From contig CM026386.1 of NCBI GenBank assembly GCA_014843695.1, positions 83,937,791-84,001,790 on the forward strand: DNA of 64,000 bases. The letters are read 5' to 3'. The translations under genes were made by a program, and so were the position numbers. The notes below the pieces were generated by a model. The model saw nothing but the letters and a program-made list of their open reading frames with translations. It was not told the DNA's origin and searched no databases. Shown here piece after piece: positions 24,651 to 34,970 of this stretch. Positions within the stretch are counted from its first letter, which is position 1. Every line of letters begins with the position of its first letter. This stretch comes from Archivesica marissinica (lineage: Eukaryota > Mollusca > Bivalvia > Venerida > Vesicomyidae).

Positions 24651-25440
24651 TCCAACATACAAAAGGTATAAAGGATTTTACTAAATTTCGATGCTGAATT
24701 CAATGCAGCTTAGATGCAGTTTTTATTATATTATTTACATCGGTGTGATTCTTCTATTAATACAAAATATAGCATTATTTTGTCTTGCATTTGAATGTGT
24801 GTAGGTTGCGAATTTCTTCATCTACGAGTCTATGTGTAACATTTTTACATATGTCCACTTAAGTTTGTATATACATAAATAGGCGAAAGTGCATCCGAAG
24901 TCGAATGTAGTCCTGATAACTAATATAGTGCATTTTTCTTTTTGGTAAACAATGCATTTTCATGACATGCAGTGTATAGTGTTTGTGTTCTTTGAGAAAT
25001 GATGTGACGTGAGAAGACTTCAGACTAGACAACATGTGGTATAATATGTCAGGAAATGCACACTGAAGGTGTAAACACAGTGACCCGGTGCCAATCCGAA
25101 TAATTGCATTTGTGATATTTTCCCTTTTTTCAGTTTGATTTGAATACCTCTTCACAGTGGATGTGGTATTAGAATAAATGAAAGATTGGAAATATAAGTG
25201 AACAGACTGTATGTTTTTACTTTTTACTATGTATTTAATAGGCAATTTATTTGTTGTGTTACAACCGTAGCTCCTTTTACCAACTATGAAAGAAAGCAAT
25301 TTACAACATGTCAATTGGAAATGCCTCTGATATTATAATGCAAAATGGATCACCGAGTAATAATTATGGCAAATATCCTCCATAAACCTGTATTCCATAT
25401 TCATATATAATGATAGGCCATGTTCGTTAGTACATTGTAC
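24651..25440. other. Unassigned intron sequence
   Basis: A 151-codon minus-strand open frame (24859-25314) is present but has no recognisable domain, no module cysteine pattern and no splice context. I do not call it a gene. Confidence 0.4.
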
Positions 25441-25444
25441 ATAC

Positions 25445-25715
25445 GGATATGTAGTAACACGCTGGACTGGTAATCCAGGGATCGCAGGTTAGATCCCCCG
25501 TCTGACCCTAATAAAATTAACAGTCTTTCAGAGGGGACGTTAAACCGAGGTCTCGTGTCGGTGCTTTACGCCGTGCACGTAAAAGAACCAGAGGAGATTC
25601 TGGAATGGGTCTCTGTCTGTATCATGCACTATCCTCCAAAATCTAAATAACTAATCTCTTCAGGAGGCGTCGCTCATATGGGAAACCGGTAGCGACGATA
25701 AATAAACGTAAAAAA
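25445..25715 (+). mobile_element. tRNA-derived SINE, family S3, near full length
   Basis: Head GTAACACGCTGGACTGGTAA with B-box-like CAGGTTAGATCCC. The body contains GGGACGTTAAACCGAGGTCT and CACTATCCTCCAAAATCTAA. The tail GGCGTCGCTCATATGGG then CGGTAGCGACGATAAATAAA can fold as a hairpin (GTCGCT/AGCGAC). Other copies: 42120-42245 (-), 58525-58675 (+), with fragments near 47465 and 58300. Confidence 0.82.
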
Positions 25716-25796
25716 AGTTAGTACATTGTGGACAGATTGACGCTCGAATGGTCCTCAATACTAACTAGTAAGCTACAAACAAGGTAACTATTAAAT

Positions 25797-26018
25797 GTTG
25801 GGGGCCTCATGGTATATCAACTTGTGTTGGTTTAAACAGTATTTATTCCAATAAATGTACATGTATAACACAAACAATGTTACAAATTACATAAATTGTG
25901 AATGGTTTGGATTGAAAAACAAGTTTTCAGAAAACTTATATTAATTCCTATTTCCTATTCAACTTTTGATAAATGAGTTATCTCGTAAAATAACGTATTT
26001 ATTATTATTATTATTATT
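25797..26018 (+). mobile_element. LINE 3' tail, split by an insertion
   Basis: GGGCCTCATGGTATATCAAC (25800s) and ATGAGTTATCTCGTAAAATA plus TTATTATTATT (25973-26018) match two adjacent parts of the LINE tail at 59045-59137. About 130 bp between them is absent from the other copy and includes a SINE-tail-like segment (AACTTATATTAATTCC). Confidence 0.6.
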
Positions 26019-26086
26019 ATATTTTGTAATGAACACTTCAACAGCTTTATAACAGACATTATACGTACATGTGTAATCCCCATAAC

Positions 26087-26223
26087 CTTGCTTCTGAAAT
26101 CACACATAACGGGAAAGAATGGCACCACACCCCCTTGATCCGGATCCACGGTGTACGTTTGGTTATGCATTGGATTCCCCCATGCCTTGTTCTTCCTAAT
26201 GTCCTCACAGTCACGATATATAT
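26087..26223 (-). CDS. Module 5 exon a (module start)
   Basis: Acceptor ..AACTTGGCAG and donor AGCAAG|GTTATGG; 137 nt, phase 1 in, phase 0 out. Encodes DIYRDCEDIRKNKAWGNP, QTYTVDPDQGGVVPFFPVMC, then DFRSK. Textbook first segment: Cys-Glu-x-Ile, VDPD, PF.PV.CDF. Joins d4 (32692-32844) and b5 in phase. Confidence 0.87.
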
Positions 26224-26370
26224 CTGCCAAGTTAAACAATTGAGTAATATTGCAAACTAGCATGTACATCCATTCCTTCAGTGCAGTGTCTGTAGATGGC
26301 GTTTGTTTTCTTCAAAATTAATGTAAAATTAAAACTATTATTCACATGATTTATGCTATAAAGTAAGATA

Positions 26371-26565
26371 AAGTGAATCTAGTACCTCATAGAGTTACAG
26401 ATAATGAAATACCACCCTTGGGCTGAACGCTGAGAACATAAATATATCACCTCCATAGAGTTGCAGATACGGAAATCCCACCGGCTCTGTCGAGTTGTTT
26501 GCACGCATATTCAGCCCTCGGTGGGATTTCCTTATCTGCAACTTTTGGAGGGGCTAGATTCACTT
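26371..26565. mobile_element. MITE with ~60-bp inverted repeats
   Basis: Ends AAGTGAATCTAG (26371) and CTAGATTCACTT (to 26565). The inverted similarity continues through ACAGATAATGAAATACCA / reverse GCAGATAAGGAAATCCCA and GGGCTGAA. A third internal copy of the CCATAGAGTTGCAGAT segment lies in the centre. No coding. Sits 38 bp from the left end of the XPG-type element. Confidence 0.75.
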
Positions 26566-27080
26566 GATCTCACATCACCCAAAACGGCACCAAAGGCCTG
26601 TTAGTCCATGGGCCCGGACCCAAAATTTCACCCATCGGTACCACCTGAGGTGGCAAATTCTAGTATTTTTTTTTGAAGAGGTACATGTCTATAGATGTTG
26701 TTCATATGTGATAACCTTTGCAGATGAGTAGCTTAAGGTCACTAAAAATGCACTTTCTGATCAGAAATATGGTATTTTGACACAAATAAACAACACACTG
26801 CTGATGTTTAACATACTGGTAATGTATTAATATTGCAATTTTAGCAAGGCAATTAACACATATATAACAACAAGAACTGTTGACACTAGTTAAACTAATA
26901 CTTAGGGTGATGAATCTGATGACTCAAAAGTTATCTAGCAATTAATACTATGTCACCTTGATAAAACATTGCATCTCAGATCTAGCTGTTATGTAGGATG
27001 ATAAAGCAATATTGACACTCCAAAATATTTACTCTTTAAGAGCTGACAGTCATGCAAAGCTTTGCAACATGTTGTTTCAT

Positions 27081-28277
27081 TCACAGAATATAGTTATCTT
27101 CATCATCATCTTCGGCATCTTCTTCATACTCTAAATCAGGCTGGATGATGTCATCCTCCTCATCTGCCATCTGGTTGGAGCATGGTGGCAAGCGACACAT
27201 TGGAGTACATTTGAGGTTATTGGCAATGCATGGGCAGCTTCTGGCATCACATGAACGGCTACAGTTGCACTTCATGAGTTCCAAGACTGCTGCAGGAGCT
27301 GGTAATCCAGTCATCCACTGGATGTCTAGGTGCCCTTCATCATCAATCATCCATCCACAATCTTTGGGGCTGGGAACATCAGGTTCACACTGAAGGGAGC
27401 GTCGCCAGATACCAGCTTGATAGTTTGCACGTTGTGCATGCATATGTAAGCAGTCCATGCATGGGGGAAGGTGTGCAGAGTTAACTTCACCCCTCTTGGC
27501 ATAGAAGAGTTGATATCGACATTCATTGACATCATGTGAACTTCCCTTGGATACGTACATATGGCACGTGAAGGCCTCAAGCTTCTGGATAAGTTCTGAT
27601 GAAATATCCCATGATTCTCCAAGTTCACCAAAGCACTGTTGGTATGTATATTCCTTATTCATGAGTTTCAGGGCTCCTAGCTTCCCTTTCCCAGCAAAGG
27701 CACTCACTGTATCACACCCTGTATATGCATGTAGACCAACCAAGGCTGTGCACACATCAATACCTAGGTTTCTTGCTACCTTGTTGATGTCAATGTATTT
27801 GCGGCGGTTCTGTGTTCCCACTTTCTGATATAGCTGGCATGGAATGGTGTGGCTGAAGCCAAGGGCAAACACAAGTATGTCTGTATCTTCAGCAGTGATG
27901 ACAGCTGCTTTGTACCCATCATTTGCCACATGTGCTGCATGCAACAGAACGCGTGTGTCTGCCTCCTCATGTGTTGATTTGAGCTCGGCAATTGCTTCCC
28001 AGTTGTCCTTGGTGATCTTGAAGCAGTGATGCTCGCAGGTGGCATAAAGAATCTTGTCACCCAACCTGCCTATGTGTTCTGGCTTCTTCCACTCTTCAAC
28101 CAGAAATTTGATGATGCTTGATTTGTTGAATGGACTGCATAGGAATTTTCTCCATTGATGAATTGTGTGTCCTGCTGCAATGTTCTTGAATTGCAGGTTC
28201 TCGCTTGCTTGCTCCACGGTTGCATCTCTCAGCATTCTTGATGGATACGTCTCGGTACACATCAAACACAACATCAA
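27081..28277 (-). pseudogene. XPG-I / H3TH / CXC part of the transposon nuclease (3' half of a frameshifted gene)
   Basis: The open frame has 398 codons, but only from about residue 24 on is it homologous frame (ASENLQFKNIAAGH). It carries HEEADTRVLLHA (about 103-114), VITAEDTDILVFAL (126-139) and HAYTGCDTVSAFAGKGKLG (183-201). These correspond to FEN1's EAEA, SEDxD and GCD motifs; E105, D107, D131, D133 and D189 fit the metal-binding acidic positions. After a Cys/His-rich stretch comes a tesmin/TSO1-type CXC cluster (337-366; spacing CxCx3Cx4CxCx6Cx3Cx4C), then an acidic tail. FEN1/XPG enzymes cut branched DNA in a metal-dependent way; here a role in transposition is inferred. The gene is broken upstream by a 4-bp duplication. 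Confidence 0.8.
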
Positions 28278-30495
28278 TTATGTGGCTGTTGACACCTTCA
28301 TGTAATTCCAGTGACATTGCATGCTCTGCGAGCTGTGAAAATGTCTGGTTTTCTCCCTTCATTCGCTGCACCAGACTCATCCCATCGATAATACAGGCAG
28401 AGGGTGTAGGGATTGCTTCGGCCACACTCACATTGTGCACTAGCCCTTTGCCTAAAGCAGCTTTGTTGGTTTTTCGCAGTGATCCATCTGGCGTCGCCAA
28501 AGCCCAGGGAATAGGGCCTAATGGATGTGATAGGACTTCTCTCGGGTCCAGATTACGGCTCTGAGCAGCAAGTATCATGTGACCAAACAAGTTTATGTCT
28601 GCTTGAAGAATAATTTCCTTGCTGGTGGCTTTCCCAACCCGTTTCTTCTTTGTCAAATCTGAGAAAGTTTTCAACCCTTGCTTGGCAAGCCGATCATGAA
28701 ATTTCGTAATGGGAGGAACAGTTGCAAGTGGTTTCATTATGAAATCCTGGTATACATTCTCTCCCACTTCATGTGCCTTTTGAAGGTTTTTAGCAATATT
28801 TGGTGGGGCTAGTCGACCAGTTGAGATGCTGACATGATCAGGCTGATCCCCGCTCATGGGATTTATCCACTCCTGCTCTAGGACATCTACCAGATCCTCG
28901 GCATTAGCATGATCCTTGTGAATCCTGGTCATGTGGAGATCTGTGTGACTGAACTTAGAAGTAGGCTGATGCACCATATCTCGCAACTGACGCACTGATG
29001 TGCTTGGATATTCAGCAGTCAAGTAGTACCGGCTGATGGCAGCTGATTTGATACTGAAACCCTGTGTACCACCAGGGGTCTGGGTGTCCTTGTTCACTGT
29101 TTCTTCTATTGTCTGATCTGCAGGAATTTTCCCAAAAGGATTCTGCGATCCAATTTGCACAGAGAATCCCCCATTTAGGAAATGGGCATGAACTGCTGGT
29201 TGACTGATGGTTAGTTGTGTCATCTCTGCATAGTAGACAGGCATGTAACGGGCATAATTAATCTTGTCGTAGGCGAAGGCCCAGGGGATCATGGCACGGA
29301 TGGAATTCAATTGCAGCATCCAATCTCCTTCTCTAGATGCCCGCAACAGACCCAGCATGATGTCCACCATGTCTACATAGGACATCCAGAATGCAACCAG
29401 ATCTCCATTGGTGCCATCTCGTAGGCCACTGAGAAACATGTCGAAGGGTTGGAGGATTTTTGCGATGCTTTGATTGTCCAGAACTGAATTGAGGGTTGCT
29501 TGATTCAAGTCATCACCAGCAGTGTTGATGCTTTTGATCGCTTCCTCCAAGTGGACAACATCTGCTGGGTAGGTAGCCTGCAGCCATGGGATGAACTCCT
29601 TCCATGCTAGTCGGAGAAGTGACTCATACACAAGCTTATGGACTCTCACTGCTCGATTATATTGGCGTCCCTCCATCACAGCTTGAACAGAACCCTCTGC
29701 AACAATGCCTGACTCCACGCATAGTTCCCTCAGACCGGCATCCTGGAAACGCTTACCTATGGTGGATAGGAAGTTCATTACTGTGTGAAAGTCTCCCATC
29801 CTGAGAACTATGTCTTGAAAGGTATTAGAGTGTTTCCATTTAATTTCAGTTGCTTTTGCGTAGAGAGCCTGGTCAAACACACATACTACGCTAGGCAGCT
29901 GTAGTTCTTGCATGATCTTCAGTGACTGGTTCAGCACTTCAAACACAGTGGATATGGCTGTGGCAGGGGCATTGATGGTGGGCAAGTAACTTACAGTATC
30001 TGGGCTAGTGGTGACACTCTCGCGAGTCAGAATGTTAAAACCAGTCCAGCTAGGAATGTCCCGGTTATGCAGACGAGAGACAATCCAGACTTGATTCTTT
30101 GTCTTTGCAGTATCTACGGCAACTGTGGTGTCTGGTTCTATTGTTGCCATTCTTGGAGGATTCGCCTTTTCACCAGCATTGTACTCAGGAAGAGGCAAAT
30201 CTTCAATGTCAATGGATCTCCTCTTACTCTTCACAAATGTTGGCTTTGGAGTTTCTAGCTGAGGTCCAATAAACTCAGACTGAATGACACTGCCTTTTAC
30301 ACGATGTGATGTTCCTCCACCAGTCACTGTTTCCTCAAGTCTGTCAATGTTGTCCCAAACAAGTGTGGTGAAGACATGGCGATGAATATTTGTTGGCAGA
30401 GTCACATTCTGCTCCGATACTGCACCTAACTTCTGGAGACATAGTGCTGTCTCGATCTGTTCAGCCAGTGAATAAGACACACAATGGCAATTCAT
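28096..30495 (-). pseudogene. N-terminal and XPG-N part of the transposon nuclease (5' half of a frameshifted gene)
   Basis: 799-codon frame. Most of it (residues about 5-690) is a conserved-looking region of unknown fold with VSYSLAEQIETALC, IPSWTGFN and VVCVFDQALYAKATEIKW. Near the end come IIDGMSLVQRMK (702-713) and VVFDVYRDVSIKNAER (742-757), matching the two XPG-N aspartate motifs (D704, D745). After about residue 762 the frame is wrong: a tandem CTTG duplication at 28204-28211 (plus strand) shifts it, and the true continuation lies in the overlapping frame. The start is doubtful. An in-frame TGA lies just upstream, and a pyrimidine tract ending AACAG at about 30510 could be a splice acceptor, so 5' coding sequence is probably missing or in a lost exon. 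Confidence 0.75.
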
Positions 30496-30539
30496 TATCC
30501 GACACTCTGTTCATGCAACAGGAAAAAAATGGAAAAAAA

Positions 30540-30612
30540 AGCTTAAATTCGGAAATCCGGATGATCCGGGTATCCGGACCTGTAACAAACGTGTTTCCGA
30601 GGTTTGACTGTA
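30540..30612. mobile_element. Solo pogo/Tigger-like MITE end inside the Academ-like element
   Basis: Ends TTCCGAGGTTTGACTG followed by TA, the reverse complement of a CAGTCAAACCTCGG terminus like those of the MITEs at 12463 and 14309. The interior has CCGGATGATCCGGGTATCCGG. No partner end was found toward 30300, so it looks truncated at the point where the transposase gene also loses its 5' part. Confidence 0.5.
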
Positions 30613-31014
30613 TATACATACACTGTGACACCCTGTCAGTAATTCAGGCAACGTTGGTGAGCATGGGGCACACAAAAGAAACATGGTAAGCATGGATGTA
30701 TAGGCATATATACTGATTATTAGCTACTGGGCAGCCATTTTGAAAATTGGCGGCCATCTTTGTTAAGCTACTCGTGTGCAAAGGTTATCACCCCAAAGTT
30801 TTACCTCCACAAGTATACCAACACTGTGGTATGACTTAGAATTTGCCACCTCAGGTGGTACCGATTTTCACTCGGGCCCATGGACTATGTCTATTGGTGA
30901 GAAAAGTAAGATATATATATATATAATATACATTGTAAATATTAATACTATATATTTAAAAAATGAATCTAGTTGCCATTTGATTATATATATGTACTAA
31001 ACTGACACAGTTTA

Positions 31015-32190
31015 TGCAGGACACGCATTAGTTGGAGCACGCATGCCATGAATGTACGATTCTAAGTCGGAGCACGCGGGTAAGTTAGTTGGAGCACGCG
31101 GGACATGCGTGTACGGTAGTTGGAACACGTGGTATATGCTAGTATGTTAGTTTAGTTGGGGCAAGCTTGACATGGGAGTAAGGTAGTTGGAGTACGCGGG
31201 ACAGTCGAATAAGTTATTTGGAGAACAGTTGGAGAACGCGGGACATGCATGTAAATTAATTTGATCACGTGGGACAAAGGTGTAAGTTAGTTGAAGCAAG
31301 CGGGAAGGCGTACGTGTACGATAGGAGAAGCACGCGGTACATGCATGTAAGTTAGTTGGATAATGCGGTACATGCATGTAAGTTAGTTAGAGCACGCGGG
31401 ATATGCATGTAAGTTAGTTGGAGCACGCGGGATATGTGTGTAAGTTAGTTGGATCACGCGGGATATGCATGTAAGTTAGTTGGAGCACGCGGTACATGCA
31501 TGTAAGTTAGTTGGAGCACGCGGGATATGCATGTAAGTTAGTTGGAGCACGCGGGATATGCATGTAAGTTAGTTGGAGCACGCGGGATATGCATGTAAGT
31601 TAGTTGGAGCACGCGGGATATGCAGTATAGTTGGACACCGGGATATGTGTGTAAGTTAGTTGGAGCACGCGGGATATGTGTGTATGGTAATTGAAGCACG
31701 TGGGGGCATGCCAGTAAGATAGTCGGAACACGTGGGAAACGGGTATAGTTAGTGGAGCACGGGGATATTGTGTATGGTAATTGAAGCACGTGGGGGGCAT
31801 GCCAGTAAGATAGTCGGAACACGCTGGGCACGGTATAGTTAGTTGGAGCACGCGGGATATGTGTGTATGGTATTGAAGCACGTGGGGGGCATGCCAGTAA
31901 GATAGTCGGAACACACGGGGCACGGGTATAGTTAGTTGGAGCACGCGGGATATGTGTGTATGGTAATTGAAGCACGTGGGGGGCATGCCAGTAAGATAGT
32001 TGGAGCACGCGGGACACGGGTATAGTTAGTTGGAGCACGCGGGATATGTGTGTAAGTTAGTTGGAGCACGCGGGATATGTGTGTATGGTAATTGAAGCAC
32101 GTGGGGGCATGCCAGTAAGATAGTCGGAACACGCTGGACACGGGTATAGTTAGTTGGAGCACGCGGGATATGGTGTAAGTTAGTTTGCAC
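31015..32190. repeat. 31-bp minisatellite with 93-bp composite section
   Basis: The unit contains AAGTTAGTTGGAGCACGCGG and GATATGCATGT. From about 31680 to 32160 diverged subtypes alternate (GGTAATTGAAGCACGTGGGG; CCAGTAAGATAGTCGGAACA), giving a three-unit composite of about 93 bp. The first copies (31015-31350) are more diverged. Confidence 0.95.
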
Positions 32191-32514
32191 ACTGTCTAAA
32201 TTAATATATAACAATCACAATTCATGATGAATACATACATAACTTCTAATACATCTTTGAAAATTTAATATCATTTCATCTTATAAACTGCTAGAAATAC
32301 GTATGACATTGGAGTATGCTTATCAGTGTACGAAGCAATAGTGCTATCAATGGAACTGAACATCACCATCGACAGTAGCCCCACTCTGCGGCTCTAGTTG
32401 TCTCCCCTGACGATCGTCCTGTTAATGACGTTATAATAACGTCCACGTGTTGGACTACATCGTTAGGTACTCCCATGTGCTGAATGTCAGTTAATGCACT
32501 ACTTAATGAACTGT
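32191..32514. other. Unassigned intron sequence
   Basis: No repeat or coding match seen. Confidence 0.35.
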
Positions 32515-32516
32515 GT

Positions 32517-32648
32517 CACAGATATATCGATATGCTAAATGTATTACCTTACCTATGGTGTGACATGTTCTCTTCAAGAGGACACAGATATATGGCTAGG
32601 CTAAATGTATTACCTTACCTATGATGTAACATGTTCTCTTCAAGAGGA
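32517..32648. repeat. 66-bp tandem duplication
   Basis: Two copies containing GCTAAATGTATTACCTTACC and CATGTTCTCTTCAAGAGGA, lying within 50 bp of the donor of exon d4. Confidence 0.93.
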
Positions 32649-32691
32649 AACAGTTTGTAAAATGCAATGATAATAGTAATGTGTTAGTTAC

Positions 32692-32844
32692 CAAAGCATT
32701 TTAATGGACCGATGGTTAGCTTCCTTGTCCCAGTACCTCGTCCGATAACTATGTGAGCTACTGGTAATAGAGTATCGTCGGTGATAGTGCCACGTAGTTC
32801 TCCATTAGAACATACACACTGTCCTCCAGCGCAGCCAGTCTGAC
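32692..32844 (-). CDS. Module 4 exon c-end/d
   Basis: Acceptor ..TATTGTGCAG and donor GCTTTG|GTAACTAAC; 153 nt, phase 1 in and out. Encodes GQTGCAGGQCVCSNGELRG, TITDDTLLPVAHIVIGR, then LTIGPLKCFG. The d segment is short: CNCD is replaced by CVCSNGELR and the R.D.G part is compressed, but LLPV and IGPLKC are canonical. Confidence 0.87.
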
Positions 32845-33179
32845 CTGCACAATAATATATAATCACAAGTAATGGTGTAACCGATGTATACGTATATTCG
32901 ATGGCAAAGCATCAACTGTTTCTATGATGATAATCACAATAAGCTTTAAGCTTCCGATTAAATCCATTTTCGCTTGTATAACTATAAAATAGATATGTAC
33001 TGCACATAATGAACGAATAAATATGCTTAAACCAACTGTTTTTAACTAATGTGTAATAACGAAAACGCACGAGAAGAAGACATTGGCGGCATTGTGGAAT
33101 TATACTGGTATTGTTTGGCTGCACAATAACTGTACCTAAATAATAATACAAACTCATTGAAAGGAATGAATTGCATGAC
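32845..33179. other. Unassigned intron sequence
   Basis: AT-rich, nothing recognised. Confidence 0.35.
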
Positions 33180-33435
33180 AGATACTGGTCCAACGCCATA
33201 TGTGAACTATGTATATAAACAGAACACCAATAAAATAAACACGATATAGATGATCCAGGTAGTTGGTATCGACCAGGTATAAGGAGATACTGGTCCAATG
33301 CGATATGTGAAATATGTATATAAACAGAAAACCAATAAAATAAACACGATATAGGTGATCCAGGTAATTGGTATCGACCAGGTATAATGAGATACAATCA
33401 CTTAGTCAAAATAAAAGCGTGTTTCACTATATCTT
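33180..33435. repeat. Dispersed repeat, two tandem copies of about 105-110 bp
   Basis: Two direct copies share GTATATAAACAGAA, AACACGATATAG and GGTATCGACCAGGTATAA. A third copy lies at 34800-34920. Origin unknown. Confidence 0.8.
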
Positions 33436-33686
33436 AATGTATATATCTACTGCTATTCTCTGGCAGTACACCAACAGAAACTAACTGAAACACGTACACT
33501 GTGATTTAGTGGAGTTTCTATACAATCAAATATAACGGAACAATTCGGGACAGGAGACAAAGTCCTATTTGGAGGGGATTCCGGATTTTAGGTGGGGTGT
33601 GAATTAAAGGATTTGTTTTCTGTAAGTATTTTTGTAACATGGTTTTTACATTAGTTCATATTTGACATTTACAATATTATTTAACT

Positions 33687-33770
33687 GTTATGGTGCCTCT
33701 TGTTGCTGTTATGGTGCCTCTTGTTGCTGTTATGGTGCCTCTTGTTGCTGTTATGGTGCCTCTTGTTGCT
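33687..33770. repeat. 21-bp perfect tandem repeat, 4 copies
   Basis: GTTATGGTGCCTCTTGTTGC plus T, four times without change, ending about 13 bp from the donor side of exon 33790-34009. Confidence 0.97.
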
Positions 33771-33789
33771 GAATTGCATAATGACTTAC

Positions 33790-34009
33790 CTTCCTCATTT
33801 CCACCCAGGTACGTCAGAGTGGTCCCATTCCAGGAATTCCAACTAAACCCACTAAACGTGCCATGGCATTCTAACAATATCTCCTGGGTACAATACTGTG
33901 ACTTCTTGATAAGAGTTTGTATATATTCGATGTTATATACGTAATAGTCAATATTGATATCAACGCCTGTCTCTGGGACTTCGATGTCGTCATTTTTAGG
34001 TTTAATTTC
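33790..34009 (-). CDS. Module 4 exon b/c
   Basis: Acceptor ..CTGTTCACAG and donor GAGGAAG|GTAAGTC; 220 nt, phase 0 in, phase 1 out. Encodes EIKPKNDDIEVPETGVDIN, IEYIQTLIKKSQYCTQEILL, ECHGTFSGFSWNSWNG, then LTYLGGNEEG. The b and c segments are fused in one exon; the SQYC.QE..LEC core is followed by the W-rich c segment. Confidence 0.88.
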
Positions 34010-34800
34010 CTGTGAACAGATATAGCATGTCTTGTCAAGTTAAAGAATGTGAAGGTAACCAAATGTGTATATACAACAACGAGATTGTAATAACTTTAAA
34101 AATACATATATTTATGTAGTGATTTCCATTGTACACCCCACCCCTCTGATGACATTAATTCCAGTAACTGGAACGTGTTCACAAAACGTGTTCACATAAT
34201 GTGTTCACATAGACTTTTTTCCAATCTGTCGATTTTGCACCATCTTGCTTAAGGCAAAGCGACATTATCAGAAGCTCAATTAACGGGTTGCGGGATAAAT
34301 AAATATACATGTGTTTGGTGAAGCTCAATGGCTTCGTTTATTTTGTTTAATATTCATATATACACTATGTACAAAGTGTTAAGCAGTTTTCAAGAACATA
34401 TCTATTACATAACATGTAATAATAACTATGAATGTAAATTTGATTAAATAAAAACCAAATATCTAAAAACAATAATATGAATGCACGTTGCTGCATGAGT
34501 TAGTTCACATGCAGTGCATACATGTATTCAGAAATACCTGTATTTAATAAGAATATAGATGTGATTGATTACATAATATGATAGCAAAACTACAATATTA
34601 ATCACTTAAATATGTGTATGTTTGATTTACAAACATGTTATTTATATTTTGATGCAATAGATATTTGTACATTATTTTAAATAATTGATATATAATTATA
34701 TATATATATATATCAAATTTCCGCTATCTATTATCACTTACACAATAAGCCTTTCGAAGATATAAAATTAAACATTTGTACACACATAAATCATGAAATA
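34010..34800. other. Unassigned AT-rich intron sequence
   Basis: About 75% A+T. GTGTTCACA is repeated at 34168-34210, and a (TA)n run lies at 34695-34712. No coding signal. Confidence 0.4.
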
Positions 34801-34920
34801 TATATGTATATAAACAGAAAACCAATAACAATAAACACGATATAGATAGAGTTGGTATCGACCAGGTATAATGAGATACAATCACTTAGTCAAAATAAAA
34901 GCGTGTTGCACTATATGTTA
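34800..34920. repeat. Third copy of the 33180-33435 dispersed repeat
   Basis: Shares GTATATAAACAGAAAACCAA, GGTATCGACCAGGTATAATG and ACTTAGTCAAAATAAAAGCG with the earlier pair. The Tc1-like element inserted about 50 bp beyond it. Confidence 0.85.
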
Positions 34921-34970
34921 GTGTAATGGTATCGTCCCCAATATCGCGTTACATTTATACATCTTATATA

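Larger units (their letters stand above)
26604..30885 (-). mobile_element. Academ-like DNA transposon carrying a FEN1/XPG-type nuclease gene
   Basis: The left end GTCCATGGGCCCGGACCC and the right end (reverse complement) GTCCATGGGCCCGAGTG begin imperfect inverted repeats of about 132 and 121 bp. They share ATCGGTACCACCTGAGGTGG, CAAATTCTA, GTGATAACCTTTGCA and GAGTAGCTT. TA flanks both ends (26602-03, 30886-87); CACCAA just outside both ends means the true borders could lie slightly further out. Inside is one minus-strand gene with XPG-N, XPG-I and helix-turn-helix motifs and a C-terminal CXC cluster. XPG-type nuclease domains are known in Academ transposons; the superfamily assignment is inference. 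It lies wholly within the host intron between exons d4 and a5. Confidence 0.7.

Noticed and set aside
24859..25314. 151-codon minus-strand frame
   Set aside because: No domain, no module pattern and no splice sites in phase with the neighbouring exons b5 and c/d5.
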